Positions 1-8,655 of a stretch of DNA of 64,000 bases are shown piece by piece (positions within the stretch are counted from its first letter, which is position 1; each line of letters opens with the position of its first letter). The notes below the pieces were generated by a model. The model had not been told where the DNA came from. It saw nothing but the letters and a program-made list of their open reading frames with translations, and did not search any database. The translations under genes and the position numbers were made by a program. This DNA is from PFJX01 sp964542455 (GTDB lineage: Bacteria > Pseudomonadota > Gammaproteobacteria > Burkholderiales > Thiobacillaceae): the NCBI GenBank assembly GCA_964542455.1, contig CAZIUC010000009.1:51566-115565 (forward strand), given 5' to 3'.

Positions 1-1919
1 TGCTGCTTTGGGTCATCCTGGCCCTGGCGGCGCTGACTTTCGCCGTTGGCTGGCTGCGTGGGCAGCCGGCCATCGAGATGTTCATGGCGGCGGTTGCGAT
101 GGCGGTCGGCGCGATTCCCGAAGGCCTGCCGGCGGCGGTGACCGTGGTACTGGCCCTGGGGGTGAAACGCATGGCCAGCAACCGCGCCATCATCCGCAAA
201 CTGCCGGCGGTGGAGACCCTGGGCGGGGTAACGGTGATCTGCAGCGACAAGACCGGCACCCTGACCCAGAACGAGATGACCGTGCAGGCGCTGTGGAGCG
301 GCGGCCGCGCGTATGACGTCAGCGGCGTCGGTTATGCACCGGAAGGCGAACTGCATGGCGCCGGGCAATCCGCCGATCTGGCCGGTGCGCTTCATGAAAC
401 CCTTTTGGCCGGTCTGTTGTGCAATGACGCAGCTCTGCATCGGGAAGCGGAGGAATGGCGAGTTTCCGGCGACCCGACCGAGATCGCCCTGCTCACCGTG
501 GCCTACAAGGCCGGGCTGGGCGCCGGCCACCTGGCCTTGCACCCACGGCTGTCGGTCTTGCCGTTCGATTCCGAACAGCAATACATGGCGACGTCGCATA
601 CACGGGGGGAGCAAAGCCTGCTGTTCGTGAAGGGCGCGCCGGAACGCCTGCTGGAACGTTGCGTCGCGCAACTCGACCACGCAGGCAACGAGGAACCCTT
701 CAACCTGATGGCGGCGGAAGTGGCGGCGGCCACCCTGGCGCGGCGCGGCCTGCGCGTACTGGCCTTGGCGCGCAAGGGGCATGCCGGCGGGGACCTGGGC
801 CATCAGCACGTCAAAGAGGGCCTGGTATTTCTCGGCCTGCAAGGTCTGATGGATCCACCCCGGCCGGAGGCGAAACGCGCCGTGGTAGCCTGCCAGGGTG
901 CCGGCATCATGGTCAAGATGATTACCGGCGACCATGCCATAACCGCCACCACCATCGCCGCCGGACTCGGCCTGACGGATGCCGACAAGGTGCTGACCGG
1001 TCGTGAATTGGCGCAACTGGATGAAGGTGGCCTCAGCCGCGCCGCGCAAAAATGCAACGTATTCGCGCGGGTCGAACCGGAACAGAAGCTTCGCCTGGTC
1101 CGCGCCCTGCAAGCCGCCGGCCATGTGGTGGCGATGACCGGCGACGGGGTCAACGACGCGCCCGCTCTGAAGTCCGCCGATATCGGCGTGGCGATGGGCA
1201 AGAACGGCACCGAGACCGCGCGTGAAGCCGCCGACATGGTGCTCACCGACGACAACTTCGCCACCCTGGTCGCCGCCGTGAAGGAAGGGCGCGGCGTCTT
1301 CGACAACCTCACCAAGTTCGTGGTGTGGACCCTGCCCACCAATTTCGGCGAAGGCATGGTGATCACGGTCGCCATCCTGCTCGGCATGGCGTTGCCCATC
1401 ACGCCATTGCAGATCCTCTGGATCAATATGACCACGGCGGTACTGCTGGGTCTCACCCTGGCCTTCGAGCCGATCGAAGCCGGTGTGATGCAGCGCCCCC
1501 CTCGCCGCCCCGACGCACCGCTGCTCGATCGCCGCAAGGGCATCTTGATCGTGCTGATCGGCAGCCTCATGGTGGCCGGCGCCTTCGCCCTGTTCAACTG
1601 GAAACTCGCGATGGGCGGCAGCCTGGCGGATGCCCGCGGCGTCGCCGCCAATATGTTCGTCATGGCCGAGATCGGCTTCCTGTTCAACTGCCGCTCGCTA
1701 AGCCGCTCGTCCTGGTCATTGGGCTTTTTCAGTAATCGCTGGCTGCTCGTCGGCGTGGCCATCATGCTGCTGCTGCAAGGCCTGTTCACCTACCTGCCGG
1801 CCATGCAGGCCGTGTTCGGCACCACCGCATTGACCCTGGAAGACTGGTTCCGGGTACTGACCGCCGCCGCGGCCATTACCTTGGTCGCCAGCGTGGAGAA
1901 ATGGCTGCGCAACAAGTAG
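1..1919 (+). CDS. P2-type cation-transporting ATPase, C-terminal part (5' end cut by window)
   Basis: This is an ATP-driven inner-membrane cation pump of the P-type (HAD) superfamily. The frame is open from base 3, so the start lies outside the window. In order, the sequence shows the M4 motif PEGLP, the phosphorylation motif DKTGTLT, the nucleotide-binding region with KGAPE, the hinge motif TGDGVNDAP, and a C-terminal bundle of hydrophobic segments. PEGLPAAVTVVLALG is typical of the SERCA/PMCA-like P2 group (Ca2+, sometimes Mg2+, Na+ or Mn2+). The substrate cannot be fixed without the N-terminal half and a full alignment of M4-M6. No heavy-metal CPx motif is present. The gene ends 51 bp before a convergent methyltransferase gene. 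Confidence 0.93.
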   Translation, partial: LLWVILALAALTFAVGWLRGQPAIEMFMAAVAMAVGAIPEGLPAAVTVVLALGVKRMASNRAIIRKLPAVETLGGVTVICSDKTGTLTQNEMTVQALWSGGRAYDVSGVGYAPEGELHGAGQSADLAGALHETLLAGLLCNDAALHREAEEWRVSGDPTEIALLTVAYKAGLGAGHLALHPRLSVLPFDSEQQYMATSHTRGEQSLLFVKGAPERLLERCVAQLDHAGNEEPFNLMAAEVAAATLARRGLRVLALARKGHAGGDLGHQHVKEGLVFLGLQGLMDPPRPEAKRAVVACQGAGIMVKMITGDHAITATTIAAGLGLTDADKVLTGRELAQLDEGGLSRAAQKCNVFARVEPEQKLRLVRALQAAGHVVAMTGDGVNDAPALKSADIGVAMGKNGTETAREAADMVLTDDNFATLVAAVKEGRGVFDNLTKFVVWTLPTNFGEGMVITVAILLGMALPITPLQILWINMTTAVLLGLTLAFEPIEAGVMQRPPRRPDAPLLDRRKGILIVLIGSLMVAGAFALFNWKLAMGGSLADARGVAANMFVMAEIGFLFNCRSLSRSSWSLGFFSNRWLLVGVAIMLLLQGLFTYLPAMQAVFGTTALTLEDWFRVLTAAAAITLVASVEKWLRNK

Positions 1920-1970
1920 CCATCTGATATTTCATCCCGACAGGCTGCCAGGAGCTTCCAACAGTCGTTT

Positions 1971-2657
1971 CTAGCTGGAAGCACTTCCACCACGTCGGTA
2001 AGTCAGGAATCGTCCCTTGTAAGGCTCACCGCTGCTCTGATGATTGGTTGCCCTTTGCTCGCTGTGGACATAACCCAGGCCAGCCATATCGCGATTGAAT
2101 TTCGCCCGGTTGCCTCGATCGGGGTCGACGATGATGACTTCCACCTCGGGGTTCGAATGCCGGTCGATGAAACGGGAAAGGATGTCGGGCTGGCCGCGCT
2201 CATAAAGCACGTCGCTGCCGATGATGAGATCGAATTTGCCCAGTACCGGGTCGGCGTCGGACCAGTTCCCGGTCTGGAAGGGAATAGCGGCCATGTGGTT
2301 CAGGAGCAGGTTTTCCGCCAGAAATACGGCGGCCAGCGGGTGGCAGTCACTGGCGGTGATGTCCGCTCCGCGTCGCTGTATGACCAGGCTGGCCAGGGCA
2401 AGACCGCAGCCGATTTCCAGGATGCGTTTCCCTTCGATGGCAAAAGTCTGCATGGCACCGGCAAGGATGCGCGAAGACGGCCAGACCTGACCGAACAGCG
2501 GCCAGATGGCGGAAGTAATGCCGGCCCGCTCGGCACTGCCGTCGGGATCTGAATATTGCTGTTTATCAAACAGGGAGCGGATACGGTAATCCAGGCCACC
2601 GAGATGTAACGTCTCGAACTTGACCTGATAACCCAGTGCCCGGGGTGTGGCTGTCAT
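1971..2657 (-). CDS. SAM-dependent methyltransferase (class I, METTL21/nicotinamide N-methylase-like)
   Basis: A 228-residue class I methyltransferase. Motif I is ILEIGCGLALASL near residue 79, followed by an acidic residue on beta2 (TASDCHP) and motif IV FDLIIGSDVLYE. The SDVLYE stretch resembles the DxxY motif of METTL21-type protein-lysine methyltransferases, so a protein substrate is more likely than a small molecule; this is inference. Conserved N-terminal features of that family are present (IWPLFGQVWPSSRILA). It is transcribed towards the ATPase gene. The strong hairpin at 2712-2749 separates it from the upstream Met/Pro-rich gene. Confidence 0.82.
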   Translation of the reverse strand: MTATPRALGYQVKFETLHLGGLDYRIRSLFDKQQYSDPDGSAERAGITSAIWPLFGQVWPSSRILAGAMQTFAIEGKRILEIGCGLALASLVIQRRGADITASDCHPLAAVFLAENLLLNHMAAIPFQTGNWSDADPVLGKFDLIIGSDVLYERGQPDILSRFIDRHSNPEVEVIIVDPDRGNRAKFNRDMAGLGYVHSEQRATNHQSSGEPYKGRFLTYRRGGSASS

Positions 2658-2711
2658 GAATACGGGTTTCCCGTAATGGCGCGGCCGAAGAGGCTGGCTC
2701 GGGAGAAACGA

Positions 2712-2749
2712 CGGTCATCACCGGCGGCAATAACCGCCGGTGATGACCG
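2712..2749 (-). terminator. Strong hairpin terminator after the Met/Pro-rich gene
   Basis: A perfect 16-bp inverted repeat (arms 2712-2727 and 2734-2749, loop CAATAA) begins 7 bp after the stop of the leftward gene at 2757. On the minus strand it is followed by a weak T-containing tail (TCGTTTCTC). It is most likely a transcription terminator or mRNA 3' stabiliser. The poor U-tract makes strict intrinsic termination uncertain. Confidence 0.6.
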
Positions 2750-2756
2750 AGAAGGA

Positions 2757-3260
2757 TCAGCGCGCGCCGGGGAACGGTATGGGCAAACCGGGAACGCCGG
2801 GGAACATGGGGTAAGTGGCCTGGTTCGGCCGCGTCGGCTGGGCGGGCATGAGATACGGCAATATACCGGCGAACGGATTGGCCATCTGAGGAGGCATGCC
2901 AGCGAACGGGTTGGCCATCACCTGGGGAGGCATGCCATAGGCCTGCGGCGCGGCCTGGAGGCCGCTGAAGGGCGTCATTCCGGCAGGCACGGGGTAGCCT
3001 GGCAGCGTGGGCATGGAGGGCAGCATCGCGGGGTTGAACATGGCGGGATTGAACATCGTCGCCGGATTGAACGCATTCGCGGGATTATTCATGGGCGCGG
3101 TCATGGGCACCAGCATGGCGCCCAGAGGCGTCATGATCGGGGCCAGTATGGTCATTGGATTGAACATTTCCATGCCGGTCGGGGTCTGCGCCTGGGCCGG
3201 GAAAGCAATGGCAAACAGGCTGGCCAGGGCCATAGAGGGAACAAGATAGGGATTATTCAA
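2757..3260 (-). CDS. Exported Met/Pro-rich low-complexity protein
   Basis: A protein of 167 residues with a signal peptide (cleavage likely after FPAQA). The mature part is dominated by Met, Pro, Asn, Ala and Phe in near-repeats such as MFNPAMFNPAML and MPPQ-MANPFAG. The start is TTG, chosen because an AGGAG sequence lies about 6 bases upstream. No enzyme domain is visible. Methionine-rich exported proteins sometimes bind Cu(I) or act as oxidant sinks, but no CxxC or His cluster supports that here, so the function is unknown. The composition argues for a disordered periplasmic or surface protein. Confidence 0.6.
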   Translation of the reverse strand: MNNPYLVPSMALASLFAIAFPAQAQTPTGMEMFNPMTILAPIMTPLGAMLVPMTAPMNNPANAFNPATMFNPAMFNPAMLPSMPTLPGYPVPAGMTPFSGLQAAPQAYGMPPQVMANPFAGMPPQMANPFAGILPYLMPAQPTRPNQATYPMFPGVPGLPIPFPGAR

Positions 3261-3548
3261 AGCGTGTCTCCTGGGTGAAGCATTACGCCAGGCCGAAAAC
3301 CGGCCACGGGCGGGCTACCGATGCGCTGCTGTCCGGTCCAAGGAGACTTGCTGGGATGTGCCCGGAGAGAAACCCGGGCCAGGGAAAGGAAGTGCCCACA
3401 TCAGGGGCGCCCGGAGTATAGCCGCATCATTCGCCATTCCCGGCAAACGCCGTGTCGCCTCTCCAATGAGGTGCAACTTCGTTGCGCAAACCACTGTCAC
3501 ATGCGCTCCCAGATAGAATGCACGTCCCTCAACCAGGAGATTCACCTC
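3261..3548. other. Divergent intergenic region
   Basis: This gap separates the leftward Met/Pro-rich gene from the rightward Tim44-like gene. It should hold both promoters. I see the Shine-Dalgarno sequences at both edges but no convincing -35/-10 pair or repeat. Confidence 0.4.
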
Positions 3549-4403
3549 ATGCAACGATTGTTTTTGGCCCTGTTCGCCGTATTTCTCAGCTTCGCGCTGC
3601 CCATGCAGGATGCCGAAGCCCGAAGGCTGGGCGGCGGCAAGTCCTACGGCATGCAACGCCAAGTCCCTGTGAAGCGCGAGGCGACGCCGAATCAGTCACC
3701 GAGTCAGGCACAGAATGCCGCCGCGCAACCCGGCAAGCGCTCCTGGATGGGCCCGCTCGCCGGCTTGGCCGCCGGCCTGGGTCTGGCTGCGTTGTTCTCA
3801 CATTTCGGCATGGGTGAGGGCATGGCCAACTTTCTGATGATGGCCCTGCTGGCGGTGGCCGCCTTCATGTTGATCAGCTGGTTCATGCGCCGCAATCAAG
3901 CGCAGACAAGGCCGGTTCAGTATGCCGGAGCGGGGATGGACGCCAATCAACCGATTCGTTACGAGCCGACACAAGCGCTGCCTGGCAGCCCCGCCAGTCT
4001 CAATAAGGCAGCCCCCGAAAGCGCCGTCACCCTTCCCCCGGGCTTCGACGCCGAAGCTTTCACTCGCCAGGGCAAAGTCAACTTCCTGCGCCTGCAAGCG
4101 GCCAACGACGCCGGCAACCTGGACGACATCCGCGAGTTCACCACGCCGGAGATGTATGCCGAGATCAAGCTGGATATCGACGAGCGCAAGGGCGCCACGC
4201 AGCGCACCGATGTGGTGACGCTCAACGCCGAAGTGCTGGAAGCGCTGGAAGAAGGCAACCGTCAGATTGTCAGCGTGCGTTTCCACGGCATGCTCCGGGA
4301 AGACAGCGAGCAAGCCGCCCCCTTCGACGAGACCTGGCACCTGACGCGACCCGCCGATGCCAGCCGCGGCTGGATGGTGGCCGGAATCCAGCAGAACGGC
4401 TGA
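3549..4403 (+). CDS. Tim44-like domain membrane protein
   Basis: A protein of 284 residues. An N-terminal signal or anchor (LFLALFAVFLSFALP) is followed by a basic Gln/Pro-rich linker, two hydrophobic segments (GPLAGLAAGLGLAALF and FLMMALLAVAAFMLI), and a C-terminal Tim44/MRPL45-like domain (roughly residues 170-284, with FLRLQAANDAGNLDDIREFTTPEMYAEI). Bacterial members of this family are inner-membrane proteins of poorly defined role, distantly related to the mitochondrial Tim44 motor tether. The ATG at 3549 is chosen over upstream in-frame ATGs because of the AGGAG 9 bases upstream and the signal-like N-terminus. A hairpin terminator follows at 4430. Confidence 0.82.
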   Translation: MQRLFLALFAVFLSFALPMQDAEARRLGGGKSYGMQRQVPVKREATPNQSPSQAQNAAAQPGKRSWMGPLAGLAAGLGLAALFSHFGMGEGMANFLMMALLAVAAFMLISWFMRRNQAQTRPVQYAGAGMDANQPIRYEPTQALPGSPASLNKAAPESAVTLPPGFDAEAFTRQGKVNFLRLQAANDAGNLDDIREFTTPEMYAEIKLDIDERKGATQRTDVVTLNAEVLEALEEGNRQIVSVRFHGMLREDSEQAAPFDETWHLTRPADASRGWMVAGIQQNG

Positions 4404-4707
4404 TCGCTCAGCCATTTCGGTAATCCATTGGCGACCCACGGGTCGCTAATTTTTTGCCTGTATTGCGTATTCATGCGCGCCACAATCCTGATTGATTGCA
4501 TCATTCATGTGGCCACTAAGTCGATAACCATTCTCATCAATGGCATAATTCACCCCAGTCACCCCCTGCTCCGCCACCCTCAATGAAGTGCAGCCCCTCC
4601 TCGAAATCCTTGTCCTGCGTTCTGTGGGGAATGGCGACTCCGATTGCGGAAACCATCGGTCATTCCCCGCGCAAAACGCGCTTGTTCGATAGCGACGCCA
4701 AGCCTAT
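4404..4707. other. Intergenic gap between the Tim44-like and kinase genes
   Basis: Apart from the terminator at 4430-4457, this stretch has no supportable gene. It should carry the promoter of the kinase-feoA-feoB run, but I cannot name a convincing -35/-10 pair. Confidence 0.4.
4430..4457 (+). terminator. Rho-independent terminator after the Tim44-like gene
   Basis: Stem GCGACC/GGTCGC with loop CACG, followed directly by TAATTTTTTG. It lies 27 bp after the stop codon and is a standard intrinsic terminator on the plus strand. Confidence 0.8.
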
Positions 4708-6468
4708 GTGGGAGGCCATACGAACCCCCTGATCGCCTCGCTTCTCGACCCCGCCGCCTATCCGCACCCGGCACCCGCGCCACGGTTGATCGAAACCCAT
4801 ATTTCCTGGGTCATTCTGGCCGGTGACTACGCCTACAAGCTGAAGAAACCTGTGAATCTGGGCTTTCTCGACTTCAGCACATTGGAAAAACGCGAACATT
4901 GTTGCCATGAGGAAGTGCGTCTGAACAGTCGTCTGGCGCCGGAAATCTACCTGGGCGTGGTGCCGATCGCCGGCACACCGTCGCGCGTGGGGGGCGAAGG
5001 GCCGGTTCTGGAATGGGCGGTACAGATGCGCGCCTTCCCGGCGGACGCCACCCTGGATCACGAAGCTGAAATTACCCCTGAACAGATCGACGCCATCGCC
5101 GACCGGGTCGCGCGATTTCACGAGGAGATCGCGGTGGCGCCGGCGGATAGCGGGTTTGGCTTGCCTGACGCGGTGCGGGCGCCGGTGGCGGAGAATTTCA
5201 GGCAGTTACGCGCCCTGCTCCCCACGCCCGATGCCCCGCTGAATCCACTTGAAGCCTGGAGCCAGGCCGAAGGCCAGCGCCTCGCCGACCACTTCACGAC
5301 GCGGTGGGCCGAAGGCTATATCCGCGAGTGCCACGGCGATCTGCATCTGGGCAACATCGCCTGGCTGACCGAGGGACTCCCCCCTTTAGCAAAGGCTCTT
5401 TTACCGTTACCTGGTGATGCGGTTGGCGTAGTGGTTCCCCCCTTTACCAAAGGGGGGACAGGGGGGATTTCTGAGGCTGCGGCTCAGGCAAATGTCGCTA
5501 AATCCCCCTCATTCCCCCTTTGGGAAAGGGGGAGGACACTCCCTCGGGCGCTTTCGGTCGCATCAATCGTTAACGAAAAAAGAGCCTTGGCAAAGGGGGA
5601 GAGCCCTCTCATCTTCGACGGCATCGAGTTCAACCCCGGTCTGCGCCATATCGACGTGATCAGCGAGATCGCCTTTCTCTGCATGGACCTCATGCATCGC
5701 GGCAAGGCGCCACTGGCCTGGCGCTTCCTCAACCGTTATCTGGAACATAGCGGCGATTATGCCGGGCTGGCCGCCCTGCCCTACTATCTGGTCTATCGGG
5801 CAATGGTGCGGGCGAAAGTCTCTGCCATACGCAGCAGCCAGTCCGATGGCGATTTCACCGAAACCCTGAGTTACCTGGGACTCGCCCAACGCATCACGCA
5901 ACGTCCCGCCGCCATCCTGCTGCTGATGCACGGGGTTTCCGGTTGTGGCAAGACCTGGATTTCACAACATTTGCTGGAGCAATTACCGGCCATCCGATTG
6001 CGTTCCGACGTGGAGCGTAAACGCCTGTTCGGCCTGACCGCACTGGCCGACAGCCGCGCGGCAGGTGAAGACATTTACAGCCGCGAGGCCGGCACCCGTA
6101 CCCTGGCGCGCTTGCTCGACCTCACAAAAACCCTGCTCAGCGCCCGGTTCCATGTCATTGTCGACGCCACCTTTATCAAACACGACTGGCGTGAGCCTTT
6201 CCAGAAGCTGGCCGAGGAACATGGCATCCCTTGGTGGATCGCCGCGCTGGAAGCACCTGCCGATGTGTTGGGGCAACGCGTGGTGGCGCGCCAGGCGGGT
6301 GGCCACGATGCCTCCGAAGCCGGGCCCGACATAGTGGTCGCCCAACTTGCCGCCGTCGATCCCTTCAATGAAGTCGAACTACCCCATGTTGTTCCCCTGA
6401 GCGATTTGCCGCATCAGGCCGTCAGCCAGATACAAGCCCTGTTGCCATGCCCGATTACATCACCCTGA
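4708..6468 (+). CDS. Fused APH-family kinase / AAA_33 P-loop ATPase with in-frame insertion
   Basis: A protein of 586 residues in two parts. Residues 1 to about 390 resemble aminoglycoside-phosphotransferase-fold kinases (YKLKKPVNLGFLDF; catalytic loop HGDLHLGN; downstream LIFDGIEFN in the place of the Mg-binding DFG-like motif). Residues about 400-586 form a zeta-toxin/AAA_33-type P-loop kinase with Walker A GVSGCGKTW. Such two-part proteins are common in proteobacteria; their substrate is unknown. About 75 residues of low-complexity sequence lie between the catalytic loop and the metal-binding motif. They are encoded by a palindromic insertion (5374-5605) that kept the frame. The GTG start at 4708 fits the expected N-terminus but has no strong ribosome site. 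The end overlaps feoA by 22 bp. Confidence 0.8.
   Translation: MGGHTNPLIASLLDPAAYPHPAPAPRLIETHISWVILAGDYAYKLKKPVNLGFLDFSTLEKREHCCHEEVRLNSRLAPEIYLGVVPIAGTPSRVGGEGPVLEWAVQMRAFPADATLDHEAEITPEQIDAIADRVARFHEEIAVAPADSGFGLPDAVRAPVAENFRQLRALLPTPDAPLNPLEAWSQAEGQRLADHFTTRWAEGYIRECHGDLHLGNIAWLTEGLPPLAKALLPLPGDAVGVVVPPFTKGGTGGISEAAAQANVAKSPSFPLWERGRTLPRALSVASIVNEKRALAKGESPLIFDGIEFNPGLRHIDVISEIAFLCMDLMHRGKAPLAWRFLNRYLEHSGDYAGLAALPYYLVYRAMVRAKVSAIRSSQSDGDFTETLSYLGLAQRITQRPAAILLLMHGVSGCGKTWISQHLLEQLPAIRLRSDVERKRLFGLTALADSRAAGEDIYSREAGTRTLARLLDLTKTLLSARFHVIVDATFIKHDWREPFQKLAEEHGIPWWIAALEAPADVLGQRVVARQAGGHDASEAGPDIVVAQLAAVDPFNEVELPHVVPLSDLPHQAVSQIQALLPCPITSP
5374..5605. repeat. Palindromic insertion (MITE-like) inside the kinase gene
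   Basis: Nested inverted repeats. The outer arms are 5374-5398 and 5582-5605 (about 22 of 25 matching; CCCCCTTTAGCAAAGG against CCTTGGCAAAGGGGG). The inner arms lie near 5440-5472 and 5508-5540 (CCAAAGGGGGGACAGGGGGG against AATCCCCCTCATTCCCCC). The segment encodes the out-of-family peptide with PPFTKGGTGG and contains no stop codon. It looks like a G/C-run palindromic repeat that landed in a gene and left it open. Confidence 0.65.
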
Positions 6469-6704
6469 GCGCCCTGCCCGCCGGCCGTTGCGGCACCATC
6501 ACCCACATCGACGCCAGCGCCGAACTCGCCTCGCGCATGCGCGCCCTCGGTCTGTTGCCGGGACGCCGCGTCAAAGTGATTCGCCACTCCCCCTTCCAGG
6601 GACCGATACAGGTACGCGCCGGCCAGACCGACCTGATCATTCGTCGCAGTGAAGCCGTCACCATCCTGTTACTGCCTTGCCCGGCGGAAACAGTTTGCGC
6701 CTAG
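6447..6704 (+). CDS. feoA: FeoA-domain protein, ferrous iron uptake accessory
   Basis: A protein of 85 residues with a single FeoA/SH3-like domain (LPAGRCGTITHID, MRALGLLPGRRVKVIRHSPFQGPIQVR). FeoA is a small cytoplasmic partner of the FeoB Fe(II) transporter. It overlaps the end of the kinase gene and is followed 12 bp later by feoB, so the three are probably co-transcribed. No Fur box could be called with confidence upstream of the run. Confidence 0.92.
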   Translation: MPDYITLSALPAGRCGTITHIDASAELASRMRALGLLPGRRVKVIRHSPFQGPIQVRAGQTDLIIRRSEAVTILLLPCPAETVCA

Positions 6705-6716
6705 GACCCACACATC

Positions 6717-8513
6717 ATGAGCAAACGAATCGCCCTTGTGGGCATGCCGAACACCGGAAAATCCACTCTTTTCAACCGTCTGACCGGCGCCGGCGCGCGT
6801 GTCGGCAACTGGCCCGGCCTCACGGTCGAATTGCTTTCAGCCAAGTTGTTGCTGGGCGATTCGATGGTGGAACTGGTGGATCTGCCCGGCCTGCACAACC
6901 TGCATGGTTTTTCCGAAGATGAACGGGTGGCGCGGCACTTCATCGAGACGCAGCCGCTCAACGGTATTCTGGTGGTGCTCAACACCACGCAACTGGAACG
7001 GCAACTGGCGCTGGTGCTGCAACTCAAGTCGCTCGGCCTGCCCATGTTGCTGGCGCTGAACATGGCCGACGAGGCTCATCAACTCGGTATCCGTGTCCAT
7101 ATTGAAACGCTGGAAACCCGTCTGGGCATTCCGGTGCGACTGATCAGCGCCAAACACGGCCGCGGTGTTCCCGAATTGAAGCAGACTCTGGTCGACTGGT
7201 TGCGCGACCACCCCAAGCCGGTTCAGGCCAGTTCAGCCGCGCTATCGGAAGACGATGCCATCGAACAGACGGTGGATGAAATGCTCAGCAAGATCCTGCA
7301 CATCCCGGTCTGCCTCTCGCCCACCCGCACCGATCGCATCGACCACTTCCTGCTGCACCCCTGGCTCGGCATTCCGCTGTTTTTGCTGCTGATGCTGGGG
7401 CTGTTCCAGATCGTCTATGGCATCGGCGCGCCATTACAGGAAGGACTGGCCTGGCTACTGGATGGGGCCAAAACGCGCTGGCTGGCCCCATTGGTCGCGG
7501 GGCTGCCGACCTGGGCGACCAGTTTCCTGCTGGAAGGGCTGTATGACGGCATCGGCACGGTGATGTCTTTCCTGCCCATCATCGTGGTGTTCTTCCTGGC
7601 GATGGCGGTGGTGGAGGACAGCGGCTATCTCGCCCGCGCCGCTTTCCTGATGGATGCGCTGATGTCACGCATGGGGCTGGATGGCCGTGCTTTCGTGATG
7701 CAGTTGATGGGATTCGGCTGCAATGTGCCGGCAATGATGGGTACCCGCGTCATCCGCAGCCGCTCGCAGCGTATCGCCACCATGATGACGATTCCCTTCT
7801 CGCTGTGTTCGGCGCGGCTACAGGTATTCCTGTTCTTCACCAGCGCGGTGTTCAGCCCGCGTGCCGCGCCCTGGGTGCTGTTCAGCCTGTATGTGATGAG
7901 TTTCGTACTGGCCTTTTTCACCGCCTGGGTGATGCGTGGCCGCTCCCGGCACGCAATCGACCCGCTGCTCATGGAATTGCCGCCCTACCGGGTCCCCACC
8001 CTCGCCGCGCTGACCCGGCAATCTTTCCGCGAGTCCGGCCACTTCCTGCGCCAGGCCGGTGGCTTCATCGTCCTGGGCGTGGCTCTGGTCTGGTTCCTCA
8101 CTCACTTTCCGCTCGACGCCGTCCCGGCCAGTTCCGCTACCCTGGCCGGACATCTGGCGAGCTGGCTGGAACCCATTTTCACACCACTGGGGATAGACCA
8201 ATTGCTGTCTATTGCCTTGTTGTTCGGCTTCGTCGCCAAGGAAGTCGTGATCGGCTCGCTCGCCGTCATCTACGGTGCCGGCGGCGATCAGCTTTCCGGC
8301 ATCCTGGCGCAGCGCCTGGACTGGATCCAGGCCTACAGTTTCATGCTGTTCACCCTGATCTACACCCCCTGTCTGTCCGCCCTGGCCACCCTGCGCCGCG
8401 AATCCGGCAGCAGCCGCTACATGTGGGCTTCGGTGGCCTGGTCACTTTCGATTGCCTGGCTACTCAGCTTTGCCTTCTATCAAACGGCGCGGGCACTGTT
8501 TGGCTCTCCGTAG
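6717..8513 (+). CDS. feoB: Ferrous iron transport protein B
   Basis: A protein of 598 residues, shorter than the roughly 770 of E. coli FeoB but within the range of compact FeoB proteins. The N-terminal G domain has G1 GMPNTGKST, G3 DLPGLHNL and G4 NMAD, then a helical spacer. The C-terminal membrane part carries the Gate motif with the conserved Cys (GFGCNVPAMMGTRVI) and the second gate (PFSLCSARLQVFLFF). FeoB imports Fe(II) across the inner membrane and depends on GTP hydrolysis. There is no separate feoC downstream. Confidence 0.95.
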   Translation: MSKRIALVGMPNTGKSTLFNRLTGAGARVGNWPGLTVELLSAKLLLGDSMVELVDLPGLHNLHGFSEDERVARHFIETQPLNGILVVLNTTQLERQLALVLQLKSLGLPMLLALNMADEAHQLGIRVHIETLETRLGIPVRLISAKHGRGVPELKQTLVDWLRDHPKPVQASSAALSEDDAIEQTVDEMLSKILHIPVCLSPTRTDRIDHFLLHPWLGIPLFLLLMLGLFQIVYGIGAPLQEGLAWLLDGAKTRWLAPLVAGLPTWATSFLLEGLYDGIGTVMSFLPIIVVFFLAMAVVEDSGYLARAAFLMDALMSRMGLDGRAFVMQLMGFGCNVPAMMGTRVIRSRSQRIATMMTIPFSLCSARLQVFLFFTSAVFSPRAAPWVLFSLYVMSFVLAFFTAWVMRGRSRHAIDPLLMELPPYRVPTLAALTRQSFRESGHFLRQAGGFIVLGVALVWFLTHFPLDAVPASSATLAGHLASWLEPIFTPLGIDQLLSIALLFGFVAKEVVIGSLAVIYGAGGDQLSGILAQRLDWIQAYSFMLFTLIYTPCLSALATLRRESGSSRYMWASVAWSLSIAWLLSFAFYQTARALFGSP

Positions 8514-8655
8514 ACCCACACGGGAATGTCCCGCGGTAGGTCAGGTTGGCGCGTAGCGACTACCTGACATTCGTTCCTCCAATGTTGAAAGTTGAGCGTC
8601 AGGTGGCGATAAAGCCGCAACCTGACGCGGCAAGCGCGATTCATTAGGCTGATAT
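8514..8655. other. Convergent intergenic region with small repeats
   Basis: Between the convergent feoB and pilZ genes the motif AGGTCAGGTT / AACCTGAC recurs several times in both orientations (about 8536-8628). This could form a bidirectional hairpin, but no clear T-tract terminator is seen. Confidence 0.35.

Noticed and set aside
8536..8628. Riboswitch-like repeats after feoB
   Set aside because: The AGGTCAGG/CCTGAC repeats lie between convergent gene ends, not in a leader, and match no riboswitch pattern known to me.
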